A stretch of DNA of 64,000 nt from Streptomyces megasporus (GTDB lineage Bacteria > Actinomycetota > Actinomycetes > Streptomycetales > Streptomycetaceae), in contig NZ_JODL01000021.1 in the NCBI RefSeq assembly GCF_000718985.1, positions 1 to 64,000 of the forward strand, in the 5' to 3' direction. A program made the translations under genes and the position numbers. Below the pieces are notes generated by a model. That model worked only from the letters and a program-made list of their open reading frames with translations. It was not told the origin of the DNA and did no database searches. This document shows positions 1 through 9,101 of this stretch, piece after piece. Positions within the stretch are counted from its first letter, which is position 1; every line of letters starts with the position of its first letter.

Positions 1-314
1 CTTCCCTTCGCTGTTCCCGACTCTATCAGAACCCTTTTCGGTTTCCGAATCCCCGGTCGGCGGGGTCCTGCCTTTTCCTGCACGCCGTTTCCGGCGCGGC
101 CCTCACCGTAGCGGATTTCCCCGCCGGCTCCTAATCGAGCCGCTCCGGAAACGCATTACGGCATGCCGTAATCCACCCCGGAAGGGTTGTCACACGAGTG
201 AGTGGTCGCCGCAGGACGCGGCAGAAGATTGCCGGGAGAACCGTTCCGGCCCCTGGCAACTCGGAGAACCTTACGGATCGGTCCTCGCGCTGTCAAGCCC
301 GCTGGAGCCGACCG
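1..314. other. Intergenic region left of the MarR gene
   Basis: No supported coding sequence. It holds the possible leftward stable-RNA promoter near 16-60 and an 18-bp perfect palindrome at 155-172 (ATTACGGCATGCCGTAAT), which looks like an operator for an unidentified dimeric regulator. The remainder up to the MarR stop at 315 shows nothing I recognise. Confidence 0.5.
16..60 (-). promoter_or_regulatory. Possible rRNA/stable-RNA promoter reading out of the window
   Basis: On the minus strand this stretch reads GTTCTGATAGAGTCGG, with TAGAGT as a likely -10 hexamer at 20-25, followed by a GAAGGGAAG run at the window edge. This resembles the promoter and leader of Streptomyces rRNA operons, which would lie to the left of the window. 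Similar TAGAGT boxes precede tRNA genes at 40275 and 54101. The rRNA genes themselves are not visible, so this is inference from similarity to remembered leaders. Confidence 0.35.
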
Positions 315-875
315 TCAGTCCAGGTCGCTGAGTCGGCCGTCCGCGTCCGGTTGGGCGTCCTCCACCCGGCGCAGGAGGCGTGTCAGCAGCTCTCCCAGGG
401 TGCCACGTTCCTCGCTCGACAGGTCCTGGAGCAGATCCTCCTCGAAGGCGGAGGCCATCCTCATGACCTGGAGCCACTTCTCGCGCCCCTCGTCCGTCAG
501 CTCGACGATGACCCGGACCCGGTTGTTCTCGTCCCGCTCTCGGGTGACCAGGCCGGTGGCGACCATGCGATCCATGCGGTGGGTCACGGCGGCGGGGGTG
601 AGTCCCAGGCGCTTGGCCAGGGCTCCCGGACCGAGCCGGTAGGGCTCGCCCGCCATCACCAGTTGCTTCAGGACCTCCCACTCGGCCTGGTTGAGACCAA
701 GCGTCGCGAGCTGGCGTCCGTACGCGACGCTCATGCGTCGGTCGAGGCGGCTGAGCGCGTTGACGACCTTCTCGACCTGGGGGTCCAGATCACCGTATTC
801 GCGCTGGTAGATGGCGATCTGCTCGTCGAGCGTGGGCTCGCGCGTCCGACCGGGCGAGGGCTGCTCATCAGGCAT
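315..875 (-). CDS. MarR-family transcriptional regulator
   Basis: A 186-residue protein with a winged helix-turn-helix of the MarR type. The segment LNQAEWEVLKQL leads into the recognition region LGLTPAAVTHRMDRMVATGL, followed by the wing TRERDENNRVRVIVELTDEG. The N-terminal extension of about 40 residues and the acidic C-terminus are outside the DNA-binding core. It is divergent from the MFS transporter starting at 1008, which it probably represses through sites in the 132-bp gap. The start is ATG at 873-875. The ligand is unknown; drugs or phenolics are typical for the family. Family call is strong, target is inferred. Confidence 0.9.
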   Translation of the reverse strand: MPDEQPSPGRTREPTLDEQIAIYQREYGDLDPQVEKVVNALSRLDRRMSVAYGRQLATLGLNQAEWEVLKQLVMAGEPYRLGPGALAKRLGLTPAAVTHRMDRMVATGLVTRERDENNRVRVIVELTDEGREKWLQVMRMASAFEEDLLQDLSSEERGTLGELLTRLLRRVEDAQPDADGRLSDLD

Positions 876-949
876 GGGCCGGAGTATGACACGAAAGACT
901 TCGCGCTGAAGCGTTTCTCTATGTAGTCTTTAGCGTCGAACCTTTACTT

Positions 950-977
950 CAAAGGGTGTGGAGCGTCACACCCTTTG
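950..977. promoter_or_regulatory. Inverted repeat upstream of the MFS transporter
   Basis: Two perfect 11-nt arms, CAAAGGGTGTG and CACACCCTTTG, are separated by GAGCGT. The repeat ends about 30 nt before the transporter start. It may be an operator for the divergent MarR regulator or a leader hairpin; its position between the divergent genes favours the operator reading. Confidence 0.5.
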
Positions 978-1007
978 TTTCTTTGGCAAAACGAGGCTTT
1001 GAGGTAG

Positions 1008-2342
1008 GTGAGTGTGACCTCCGCGACAAACGCAGCACTGCGCCGCATCCAGATGGGCAACGCACTGAGCGCGTTCGGCAACGGCTTCACCGTTCCGTTC
1101 CTGTTCATCTACGTGGCACAGGTGCGGGGCCTTGGCGCGAGTACCGCCGGGACGGTGCTGGCGCTGTTCGCCGTGGCCGCGCTGGTCGTGCTGCCCTTCA
1201 CCGGGCGGGTGGTCGACCGGCGGGGTCCGCTTCCCGTGGCCGTCGCAGGGACGGTCCTCGCCTCCGTCGGCTCGCTCGGCATCGCGCTCTCGACGGGCGT
1301 GGCGGCGATCTTCGCGTCCGCCGCCGTGTTCGGCGCGGGCATCGCCGTGATCCAGCCCGCACTCGCCACGATGATCGTGTGGTGCTCCACGACGTCGACG
1401 CGGTCGCGCGCCTTCGCCACCCAGTTCTTCCTCAACAACCTCGGCCTCGGCGTCGGCGGTCTGCTGGGCGGGCTGGTCATCGACACGGAACGGCCGGCGT
1501 CGTTCCTGCTCCTGTTCGGGATCGAATCGGCGATGTACGTGCTCCTGGGCGTGACCGTCGCGACCGTCCGGCTGCCGAAGGGGCCTCGTGTCGAGGCCGC
1601 CGGCCGGGTCGAGAACGGCGCTCCGGAGCCGGGCGGCCGACGGTCGCTGATGTCCGACCGGGCGATGGTGACGCTGTGCGTGCTCGGCTTCATGGTGTTC
1701 TTCACCTGCTACGGACAGTTCGAGTCCGGGCTGTCGGCGTACGCCGTCGAGGTCTCGCGGGTCTCCCCCGCGACGCTGGGCGTCGCGCTCGCCTCGAACA
1801 CGGCCGTGATCGTGCTGGCCCAGTTCGTCGTGTTGAGGGTCGTGGAGCGTCGGCGGCGCAGCCGGGTGATCGCGGTGGTCGGACTGATCTGGGCCGTGGC
1901 GTGGCTGGCGGCCGGGGTGTCCGGGCTGGTGGCCGAGCGGCACGCCCTGGCCGTCGCGGCGCTCATCTCCACATACGCGCTGTTCGGCCTGGGTGAGGTG
2001 CTCCTGTCGCCGACCGTGGCGCCGCTGGTGGCGGACCTGGCCCCGCCCCGGATGGTGGGTCGGTACAACTCGGCTTTCGCGCTGGTGAAGCAACTGGCCC
2101 TGGCGGTCGGCCCGGCGGTGGGCGGCCCGATGGGGGCCACGCTGCACGTGCCCTACATCGTGATGCTGGTGCTGTGCTCGCTCGGCGTCACCGCGCTGGC
2201 CCTGCTCCTGGGGAGGCGGCTGACCCCCGCGCAGGACAATCCGCTGCGGAACGTGGTCGTCGCCTCCTCCGTGCCGACCGGGGCGTCGGCCGGGGTGCCG
2301 TCCGGCTCCTCCCGGACGGCCGAGGCCGCTCAGACCGCCTGA
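1008..2342 (+). CDS. Major facilitator superfamily exporter
   Basis: A 444-residue membrane protein with about twelve hydrophobic spans and the MFS loop 2-3 signature as GRVVDRRGP (near residue 70). A central cytoplasmic loop (around residues 190-215) separates two six-helix halves. The C-terminus is a Ser/Ala-rich tail. It probably works as a proton-coupled drug or metabolite efflux pump. The GTG at 1008 is the longest start; a second GTG at 1014 sits 9 nt after GAGG and may be the true one. The 3' end overlaps the convergent SpoIIE gene by 13 nt. Regulation by the divergent MarR protein is inferred from arrangement. Confidence 0.88.
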   Translation: MSVTSATNAALRRIQMGNALSAFGNGFTVPFLFIYVAQVRGLGASTAGTVLALFAVAALVVLPFTGRVVDRRGPLPVAVAGTVLASVGSLGIALSTGVAAIFASAAVFGAGIAVIQPALATMIVWCSTTSTRSRAFATQFFLNNLGLGVGGLLGGLVIDTERPASFLLLFGIESAMYVLLGVTVATVRLPKGPRVEAAGRVENGAPEPGGRRSLMSDRAMVTLCVLGFMVFFTCYGQFESGLSAYAVEVSRVSPATLGVALASNTAVIVLAQFVVLRVVERRRRSRVIAVVGLIWAVAWLAAGVSGLVAERHALAVAALISTYALFGLGEVLLSPTVAPLVADLAPPRMVGRYNSAFALVKQLALAVGPAVGGPMGATLHVPYIVMLVLCSLGVTALALLLGRRLTPAQDNPLRNVVVASSVPTGASAGVPSGSSRTAEAAQTA

Positions 2343-4162
2343 CCCGAGACGGACTCGGGCAGCACGAACTCGCACCACACCGCCTTGCCCCCGCCCGGGG
2401 TGCGCCGGGAGCCCCAGGCGGAGGCGATGGTCGCGACGATGGAGATGCCGCGGCCGGTCTCGTCCACGGGTTCCGCTCGGCGGCGACGCGGCAGGTGGTC
2501 GTCGCCGTCGGTCACCTCGATGATCAGACGCCGGTTGGTGCGGCGCAGCCGCAGACACATCGGTGGGGTGCCGTGCTGGAGGGAGTTGGCCACCAGCTCG
2601 CTGGTGGCCAACACGCCCAGGTCGTGCAAGTCCGAGGGGAAGCGCCAGCTCGTCAGGACGCCGGAGGCGAAGGCGCGGGCCCGTGGGGCGGCCTCGACCC
2701 CGCCGAGGAGGTCGAGCGCGGCGTTGTGGAAGAGCTCGGCCTCGTGCCCCGTGCGGACCGGGTGTTGGAGAGCGAGCAGAGCGACGTCGTCGTCGTGCGC
2801 GGCGGTGATGCCCAGGGCGCGCTGGAGCCGGTCGCAGATGATTCGCGGGTCGCCGGTGGCCCCGGCGAAGGCCTGTTCCAGGGCTTCGATGCCCTGGTCG
2901 ATGTCGGCGTCGCGGCGCTCCACCAGGCCGTCGGTGTAGAGGACGGCGGCGGAGCCGGGACCGAAGGAAACCGAGGCCGAGGTGTGCAGCCAACCGCCGG
3001 TGCCCAGCGGGGGGCCGGTGGCGGCGTCGGCGCGGTGGACCGTGCCGTCCGGATCGCGGACGAGGATCGGCAGGTGGCCCGCGGAGGCGTACACCAGGTG
3101 GCCCTCGTTGGGATCGTGCACGGCGTAGACGCAGGTGGCGATCTGGTTGGGGTCGATCTCGGCGGCGAGCCCGTCCAGGAGTTGGAGCACCTCGTGGGGC
3201 GGCAGGTCCAGCCGGGCGTACGCGCGGACGGCCGTGCGCAACTGGCCCATGACGGCGGCCGCCCGCACCCCGCGGCCCATCACGTCCCCGATGACCAGCG
3301 CGGTGCGGCCCGCGCCCAGGGTGATGACGTCGTACCAGTCGCCGCCGACCGCCGCGTCCGTGCCGCCCGGGCGGTAGGTGGCGGCCACCCGCAGGTCGTC
3401 GGGCTGTTCGAGCTGCTGCGGCAGCAGGCTGCGCTGGAGGGTGACGGCCGCCTCGCGCTGCCGCCGCTCGCTGGCGCGCAGCCGTTCGGCGGCCTCGACC
3501 TGGTCCGTCACCTCGGCCGCGAAGACGAGGACGCCGTGTCGCGGTTCGGAACCCGACAGCTCGATGGGCGTGCAGGTGAAGGTGTAGTAGCCCGGGCGCG
3601 TGCGGCCGGGGGCGCCGAGGACGCGACGGGACTTGACCGTGCGGGGCCTGCCGCTGCGCAGGACCTGGTCCATCAGCGGGAGCAGACCCAGCTCGGCCAA
3701 CTCCGGAAGGGCCTCGCGGGCGGGGGCGCCGGGGGTGCGGGGGCCAAAGGCGGCGGTGTAGGCCTCGTTGACGAACGCGACGTGGTGTTCGGGCCCGTGG
3801 ACGAGGGCGACCAGGGCCGGGAGGTGCCCGAGCAGGTCGTGTGCGGACAGGGCGTCGATGCTGCGTCTCGCCCCGTCGACGGCCGGAGCGGACGAGTCGC
3901 CGCGCTCACCGTGCTCGGCGTGCTCGTCCCGGGCCGCCGGGACGGCGCCGGTGGGGGTGGCCGGTGCCTTGCGCTGCCGTCGTACCGCCCGAGCGGCGGT
4001 GCGTCGCTGTGTGCCGGGCAACCGAGCGCTCCAGCGCGTGAAGTTCACTGCGTGCGGTCCGATCCGATTCCGATGCGTCTGTTGTGCCTGTGCCTGCTCT
4101 GCCTGCCGTGCCCGCCGCCCCCGCTGGTGACTCTTCGCTGACACGAGCCCACCCATGGTCAC
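2330..4162 (-). CDS. PAS-SpoIIE phosphatase with C-terminal ATPase domain
   Basis: A 610-residue multidomain signalling protein. After a basic, Arg/Gln-rich stretch, a PAS domain covers about 105-225. A PP2C/SpoIIE serine phosphatase follows at about 235-455, with GGDWYDV (273-279) and GDVMGRG (292-298) supplying metal-binding aspartates. The C-terminal 130 residues are a HATPase_c anti-sigma-kinase-like domain, with N-box ATSELVANSLQHG and GRGISIV. Such proteins control anti-sigma/anti-anti-sigma partner switching. No partner gene is adjacent. GTG at 4162 is used; ATG at 4156 is an alternative. It converges on the MFS gene. Confidence 0.88.
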   Translation of the reverse strand: MTMGGLVSAKSHQRGRRARQAEQAQAQQTHRNRIGPHAVNFTRWSARLPGTQRRTAARAVRRQRKAPATPTGAVPAARDEHAEHGERGDSSAPAVDGARRSIDALSAHDLLGHLPALVALVHGPEHHVAFVNEAYTAAFGPRTPGAPAREALPELAELGLLPLMDQVLRSGRPRTVKSRRVLGAPGRTRPGYYTFTCTPIELSGSEPRHGVLVFAAEVTDQVEAAERLRASERRQREAAVTLQRSLLPQQLEQPDDLRVAATYRPGGTDAAVGGDWYDVITLGAGRTALVIGDVMGRGVRAAAVMGQLRTAVRAYARLDLPPHEVLQLLDGLAAEIDPNQIATCVYAVHDPNEGHLVYASAGHLPILVRDPDGTVHRADAATGPPLGTGGWLHTSASVSFGPGSAAVLYTDGLVERRDADIDQGIEALEQAFAGATGDPRIICDRLQRALGITAAHDDDVALLALQHPVRTGHEAELFHNAALDLLGGVEAAPRARAFASGVLTSWRFPSDLHDLGVLATSELVANSLQHGTPPMCLRLRRTNRRLIIEVTDGDDHLPRRRRAEPVDETGRGISIVATIASAWGSRRTPGGGKAVWCEFVLPESVSGQAV

Positions 4163-4194
4163 ATGACCAGTGTGGCCGACGGCACCGACATCCG

Positions 4195-5613
4195 TCAGGG
4201 CCCCTCGGGATGGCGGCCGGTGCCCGCGGCGAGCTCGAACTCGGCGCGCGGGTGTTCCAGCGAGCCGAGCGAGACGATCTCACGCTTGAACAGCCCGGCC
4301 AGCGTCCACTCCGCGAGGATGCGCGTCTTGCGGTTGACCGTCGGCACCCGGCTCAGGTGGTACGCGCGGTGCAGGAACCAGGCGGGGTAGCCCCTGAGCT
4401 TACGGCCGTAGACCTGGGCGACGCCCTTGTGCAGGCCGAGGGAGGCGACGGAACCGGCGTAGGCGTGCCGGTACGCCTTGAGTTCCTCTCCGCGCAACGA
4501 CGCCACCAGGTTGTCGGCCAACAGGCGGGCCTGACGCACCGCGTGCTGGGCGTTGGGAGCGCACTCGCGGCCCGGTTCTCCCCCGGGGCCCCCGGCTCCG
4601 GAGGCGCCCCCCGCCGCCAGGTCCGGGACGGAGGCGGCGTCCCCGGCGGCCCAGGCGTGCTCGACGCCGTCGACGCGCAGGGTCGCGGTGCAGCGCAGCC
4701 GGCCGCGTTCGTCGAGGGGGAGGTCGGTCTCGGCGAGGACGGGGTGGGGTTTGACGCCCGCGGTCCACACCAGGGTCCGGCAGGGGTGGCGGGAGCCGTC
4801 GCTGAGGTGGGCGACGCGGTTCTCGCAGGAGTCGAGGCGGGTCTCCAGGCGCACGTCGATGTTGCGGCGGCGCAGTTCGCGCACGGCGTAGCGGCCCATC
4901 GCCTCGCCGACCTCGGGGAGGATGCGGTCGGTCGCCTCGACGAGGATCCATTTCTGGTCCGCGGGGCGGATGTTGTGGTAGTAGCGGCAGGCATGGCGGG
5001 CCATGTCCTCCAGCTCCGCCAGTGCCTCGACACCCGCGTAGCCGCCGCCGACGAAGACGAAGGTGAGGGCGGCGGCGCGGACGTCGGGGTCACGGGTGGA
5101 GGAGGCGATGTCGAGTTGTTCGAGGACGTGGTTGCGCAGCCCGATGGCCTCCTCGACGGTCTTGAAGCCGATGCCGTGGTCGGCGAGGCCGGGGACCGGG
5201 AGGGTGCGCGAGACGGAACCGGGGGCGAGGACGAGTTCGTCGTAGGGCACCTCGATGGGGCCGGTGCCCGCGTGCTCGGTGGCGAGGGTCTCGACGGTGG
5301 CGACGCGTCGGGCGTGGTCGATGGACGTGGCCTCGCCGGTCACGACCCTGCAGTGGGGCAGCACGCGGCGCAGGGGCACCACGACGTGGCGGGGGGAGAT
5401 GGAGCCGGCCGCCGCTTCGGGGAGGAAGGGCTGGTACGTCATGTACGGATCGGGACCGAGCACGACGACCTGCACGCCGCCTCGCCCCTCTCGCGCACTC
5501 CGCAGCTCCCGTTTCAGGCGCTGCTGGAGGCGCAGGGCGGTGTACATGCCGACGTAGCCGCCGCCGACCACGAGAATGCGCGCGGGTTCCTTCGTCACCT
5601 GTCCATGACGCAC
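4195..5613 (-). CDS. ndh: Type II NADH dehydrogenase (non-proton-pumping)
   Basis: A 472-residue FAD-dependent pyridine nucleotide-disulphide oxidoreductase. The N-terminal FAD site reads VVGGGYVGMYTAL, and a second Rossmann site for NADH reads FVFVGGGYAGVEAL near residue 170. WAAGDAA gives the conserved FAD-contact aspartate. The C-terminal 90 residues are amphipathic, as expected for a monotopic membrane-bound NDH-2. It transfers electrons from NADH to menaquinone without proton translocation. The GTG seven codons in, before TKEPARI, is an alternative start. It is divergent from atrA, sharing a 312-bp control region. Confidence 0.9.
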   Translation of the reverse strand: MRHGQVTKEPARILVVGGGYVGMYTALRLQQRLKRELRSAREGRGGVQVVVLGPDPYMTYQPFLPEAAAGSISPRHVVVPLRRVLPHCRVVTGEATSIDHARRVATVETLATEHAGTGPIEVPYDELVLAPGSVSRTLPVPGLADHGIGFKTVEEAIGLRNHVLEQLDIASSTRDPDVRAAALTFVFVGGGYAGVEALAELEDMARHACRYYHNIRPADQKWILVEATDRILPEVGEAMGRYAVRELRRRNIDVRLETRLDSCENRVAHLSDGSRHPCRTLVWTAGVKPHPVLAETDLPLDERGRLRCTATLRVDGVEHAWAAGDAASVPDLAAGGASGAGGPGGEPGRECAPNAQHAVRQARLLADNLVASLRGEELKAYRHAYAGSVASLGLHKGVAQVYGRKLRGYPAWFLHRAYHLSRVPTVNRKTRILAEWTLAGLFKREIVSLGSLEHPRAEFELAAGTGRHPEGP

Positions 5614-5925
5614 CCGCGGACGGGCGTTTGTCCACAGGCCCGGGGAATCGTATGACCGGCAAAAGGACCGCTTCCGAGATGTGCGCTCCTCTCGGGGGCG
5701 TGGTGTTTTCGCAGCTCATCGGGGGTTTGGTGGCCGCGTGGGAGGGGTGGCGGGGGCGCCGGCGGACGGGTACTCCGATCGAGGGCGGACGTGGCGGAAC
5801 ACCCCCTACTCCCGCGGCTCGGTCGCGACTATGTTCGTAGGGCGTCGGGGCGAAGTGCGACCGTGCCCCGACGGCAAGGGCGGGGGGTCTCCGGGGGGAG
5901 ACTGCCACTACCGGGGGAATACAAC
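5614..5925. other. Divergent control region between ndh and atrA
   Basis: No coding sequence is supported. The region must hold promoters for ndh (leftward) and atrA (rightward). It contains G-rich tracts, and an ACCGGGGGAATACAAC segment immediately before the atrA ATG provides a weak ribosome-binding site. I found no confident palindromic operator. Confidence 0.4.
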
Positions 5926-6753
5926 ATGCATATTCATGGCATTCAGAGCTCTCGTTGGTCGACCGCCGTCGCGGAGCCGTCCGAGGGCGACGGGTCGGCG
6001 CGCACGGTCGACGGCGGGAGCGGGCGCACCGCTCCGCTTCGGGTCGACGCCCAGCGCAATCTGGAGCACGTGTTGCGGGCTGCCCGCGAGGTCTTCGGCG
6101 AGTCGGGGTACGGCGCCCCGATGGAGGACGTGGCCCGCCGGGCGCGGGTCGGGGTGGGCACGGTCTACCGGCGTTTTCCCAGCAAGGACGTGTTGGTGCG
6201 GCGGATAGCCGAGGAGGAGACCACGCGGTTGACCGAGCAGGCGCGGGCGGCGCTGAGCCAGGAGGAGGAGCCGTGGTCGGCGCTCTCCCGGTTCCTGCGC
6301 ACCTCGGTGGACTCGGGGGCGGGCCGGCTGCTGCCGCCGCGCATACTCCGGGTCGGCTCGTTCGCCGACGGGCCGGTCGAGACCGCCGGTGTCGCCTCCG
6401 GCAGGGCGCGCACGGCGCAGGGCGGTGGGCACGGGCAGCCGGGTCTGCGGCTGGTGGACGACCGGCCCGTGGCGGAGGCCGAGCCCGCGGAACCCGACCC
6501 GAAGGGCTCCGCGGAGGACCCGAGCGCCGCCGAACTGCTGGATGTGGTGGGGAGATTGGTGGAGCGCGCTCAGGAGGCGGGTGAGCTGCGGCCGGACGTG
6601 ACGGTCGCGGACGTGCTGCTGGTGATAGCGACGGCGGCGCCCTCCCTGCCGAACCCGGCGCAACGGGCGGCGGCCTCGGCACGGTTGCTGGACATCCTGC
6701 TGGAAGGGCTCAGGCCTCGGGGGCCTCGGGTCGCGAAGCCCGCGGGAGTCTGA
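5926..6753 (+). CDS. atrA: TetR-family regulator AtrA
   Basis: A 275-residue TetR-family protein. The N-terminus begins MHIHGIQSS, and the DNA-binding domain runs from LRVDAQRNLEHVLRAAREVF through the HTH MEDVARRARVGVGTVYRRF. I recognise this as AtrA of Streptomyces. In S. coelicolor AtrA activates actII-ORF4 and nagE2, and in S. griseus it activates strR. The ligand-binding half carries a variable Ala/Pro/Glu-rich insert (around residues 175-205). The reading frame is open 45 codons further upstream, but ATG 5926 matches the known N-terminus. It is divergent from ndh, the arrangement expected for this locus. Confidence 0.9.
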   Translation: MHIHGIQSSRWSTAVAEPSEGDGSARTVDGGSGRTAPLRVDAQRNLEHVLRAAREVFGESGYGAPMEDVARRARVGVGTVYRRFPSKDVLVRRIAEEETTRLTEQARAALSQEEEPWSALSRFLRTSVDSGAGRLLPPRILRVGSFADGPVETAGVASGRARTAQGGGHGQPGLRLVDDRPVAEAEPAEPDPKGSAEDPSAAELLDVVGRLVERAQEAGELRPDVTVADVLLVIATAAPSLPNPAQRAAASARLLDILLEGLRPRGPRVAKPAGV

Positions 6754-6993
6754 GGAGGCGGCGATTCGGTGGCCGTCGCGGAAGCGCGGACGCCGAATCC
6801 CGATCCGATGTCAGGGCGATTTTCGGTCATGTTCGAACCGCTGCCGCTCGGCCCCTCGAAAACTCCGTTACCTCACGAGTGCACTCCGTGCGCACCGTTC
6901 TGCGATTCATCGCCCCGGATGAGTGATTGAGGCGCACGCCCGGGATCGTGCAGCCGCCGCTGTGTCACGCTGTGCCGGTGTTCGCTGGCAACG

Positions 6994-9012
6994 GTGTGTA
7001 CGGGGGTTCTCGCTGTGCGTGTTGATGGACGGGAGGGGGCTGCCGGTTCGGGGGGTTCGGACGAGGCGGGCGGACCGGACAGAGAGGTGCCCGGTGCGTG
7101 CGCCCCGCCCTCTGGTCCCACCCGGTCCGATGCCGTTTCCGTGGGGGAGGCGTCGGGGCGGGCGGCCGAGGAGCCGCCGAGCGACACGGAGTTGCTCGCT
7201 CGGACGCGCGGTGGGGACGCCGGCGCGTACGAGGAGCTGCGCCGGCGGCACGGTGAAGCGATCCTCCGCTACGCCCGTCACTGCTGCCGGGACGAGACCA
7301 CCGCGAGAGCCCTGACGGACGAGGTCTTCGCACGGGTCCTGGCGGCCGTGCGTGCCGGCTCGGGGCCCGACACGGCGATGCGCGTCCACCTGCTGGCGAC
7401 CGTCCGGCGGGTGGCCGCGGTCTGGGGCGGGTCGGCCGGGTGGGAACGGCTGGCCGACGGGTTCGCGGTGTTCGCGGTGGCGGCCGGCTCGTCGGAGAGC
7501 GGGGAGTCCTTCGAGTCCGACGCGGATGTGCGGGCCATGCGGAAGGCCGAGCGGTCGACGGTGGTGCGTGCCTTCCGCGGTCTGCCCGAGCGGTGGCAGG
7601 TCGTGCTCTGGCACACCGTGGTGGAGGGCGAGTCACCGCGGGAGGTCGCACCGCGGCTGGGCCTGACGCCGGGCGCGACGGCGATGCTGGCCTACCGGGC
7701 GCGGGAGGGGCTGCGGCAGGCGTACCTCCAGGCCCACATCAGCCGGTCGCGGGCGGTGACGGGTGACTGCGCGCGCCACGTCGACCGGTTGGGGACGTAC
7801 GCCCGCGGAGCCCTGCGGGCGCGGATGGACCGTGGGCTGCGCCGGCACGTGGAGCGGTGCGCCGACTGCCGGTCGGCGGCGTTGGGGACCTGGGAGGTCT
7901 GCGAGCGGCTGCGCGCCCTGCTGCCGGTGGCGGTCGTCGGCTGGGGCGCGAGGACGTACCCGGCCGGGGAGGCCGGCGCGCCGGGAGCCGAGGGTGCCGC
8001 CGCGGACACTCCCGTGGCCGCCGGGGCCTCGGGGACGGCGTCCCTCCCGCTGTCCTTCCCCCTGGTCGGGGGCGCGATGGACACGCCGGAGCCGGCGGTG
8101 CCCGGCACCGCCGGCGCGGCCGGGAGCGGTGCCGCGGTGTTCGAGGGGCTGGGGGCCACGGCGAAAGCCGGCGTCACGGCGGGTGTGATGGCCGCCGCCG
8201 TGGCCACCGCGCTGACCCTGGCGCTGGTGGCCGACGGTCAGCGGCCCGACGGTCCACGGCCCGGATCGCCGCCGTCGGTGGCGAGTGTGCCCGGCGTGCC
8301 CGGGTCCGGGGCGGCGGACGCGAGGGCGGGAGGGTCGGAGCCGCTGGGCGTGCTGTCGTCGGAATCGGCGGGGAGTTCCGGGGGCGGCACACCAGTCCTG
8401 CCGCCCGGCGCCGAGTCGGCGCCGGGCCCGCGAGCGGGTTCCTCGTCCCGGCCGGAGACCGGCCCGGGGTCCTCGGGGCCGGGTCCGGAGTCCGGGCCGG
8501 GAGCGGAGTCGTCCCTCCCCGGGCCCGCGCCGACCGGCCGGGTGCCGGCGCCGACGGCGTCCCCTAGCCCCTCGACGCCGTCCGCGTCCACCGTCCACCG
8601 GCTCGACCGGTTGGCCCGGAACTCGTCCGCCGCGCCCTCCCTGCGCAGCGGTGAGAGCGGCTGGATGTGGCCGCGTTCCGGGCTGCGCATCGGCGGACGG
8701 GACCGGGGCCACGGGGTGACGGTGCGCGCCCGTTCCACCCTGACGGTCGGCCTGGGCCGTTCCTGCACGGCGTTCGACGCCCTCGTCGGGGTCGACGACC
8801 TGACGGCGGTGCCCGCCGCGGTCCGTTTCTCCGTCTACGGCGACGGCGTTCTGCTGTGGCGGTCGGACGTGGTCCGCCGGGGCGACGCCCCGGTGCCGGT
8901 CCACGTCTCCCTCTCCGGCCGCGAGACGCTCCGGTTGGTGGTCGAGCCGCGCACCGCCCTGGACGCGGCGGCGCTGGCGGGTTGGGCGCAGGCGCGGATC
9001 ACCTGCGGCTGA
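6994..9012 (+). CDS. ECF-like sigma factor fused to zinc finger, TM span and NPCBM-like domain
   Basis: A 672-residue chimeric protein. Sigma-70 region 2 lies at about 65-120 and region 4 at about 185-247 (LPERWQVVLWHTVV, then LGLTPGATAMLAYRAREGL). A zinc-finger anti-sigma-like motif HVERCADC follows near 285-292. A single membrane span (AGVTAGVMAAAVATALTLAL) near 390 leads to a long Ser/Pro/Gly linker. The C-terminal 110 residues (WPRSGLRIGG to ARITCG) resemble an NPCBM/NEW2 carbohydrate-binding module. The layout suggests a sigma factor tethered to the membrane and controlled from outside by glycan binding or proteolysis. The GTG start is uncertain; several downstream GTGs are possible. Confidence 0.8.
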   Translation: MCTGVLAVRVDGREGAAGSGGSDEAGGPDREVPGACAPPSGPTRSDAVSVGEASGRAAEEPPSDTELLARTRGGDAGAYEELRRRHGEAILRYARHCCRDETTARALTDEVFARVLAAVRAGSGPDTAMRVHLLATVRRVAAVWGGSAGWERLADGFAVFAVAAGSSESGESFESDADVRAMRKAERSTVVRAFRGLPERWQVVLWHTVVEGESPREVAPRLGLTPGATAMLAYRAREGLRQAYLQAHISRSRAVTGDCARHVDRLGTYARGALRARMDRGLRRHVERCADCRSAALGTWEVCERLRALLPVAVVGWGARTYPAGEAGAPGAEGAAADTPVAAGASGTASLPLSFPLVGGAMDTPEPAVPGTAGAAGSGAAVFEGLGATAKAGVTAGVMAAAVATALTLALVADGQRPDGPRPGSPPSVASVPGVPGSGAADARAGGSEPLGVLSSESAGSSGGGTPVLPPGAESAPGPRAGSSSRPETGPGSSGPGPESGPGAESSLPGPAPTGRVPAPTASPSPSTPSASTVHRLDRLARNSSAAPSLRSGESGWMWPRSGLRIGGRDRGHGVTVRARSTLTVGLGRSCTAFDALVGVDDLTAVPAAVRFSVYGDGVLLWRSDVVRRGDAPVPVHVSLSGRETLRLVVEPRTALDAAALAGWAQARITCG

Positions 9013-9101
9013 TCCCGCGTGCCGCGTTCCGTCCTCCCGCTCCCCGTCCCCGCGCTCCCCGTCCTCCCGCGCCGTGTGCCGCGTGCCGTCGGCGGGACGG
9101 T

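Noticed and set aside
966..2993. A 675-codon minus-strand frame across the MFS gene
   Set aside because: It overlaps two recognisable genes in other frames and consists of Arg/Gly/His-rich low-complexity translation.
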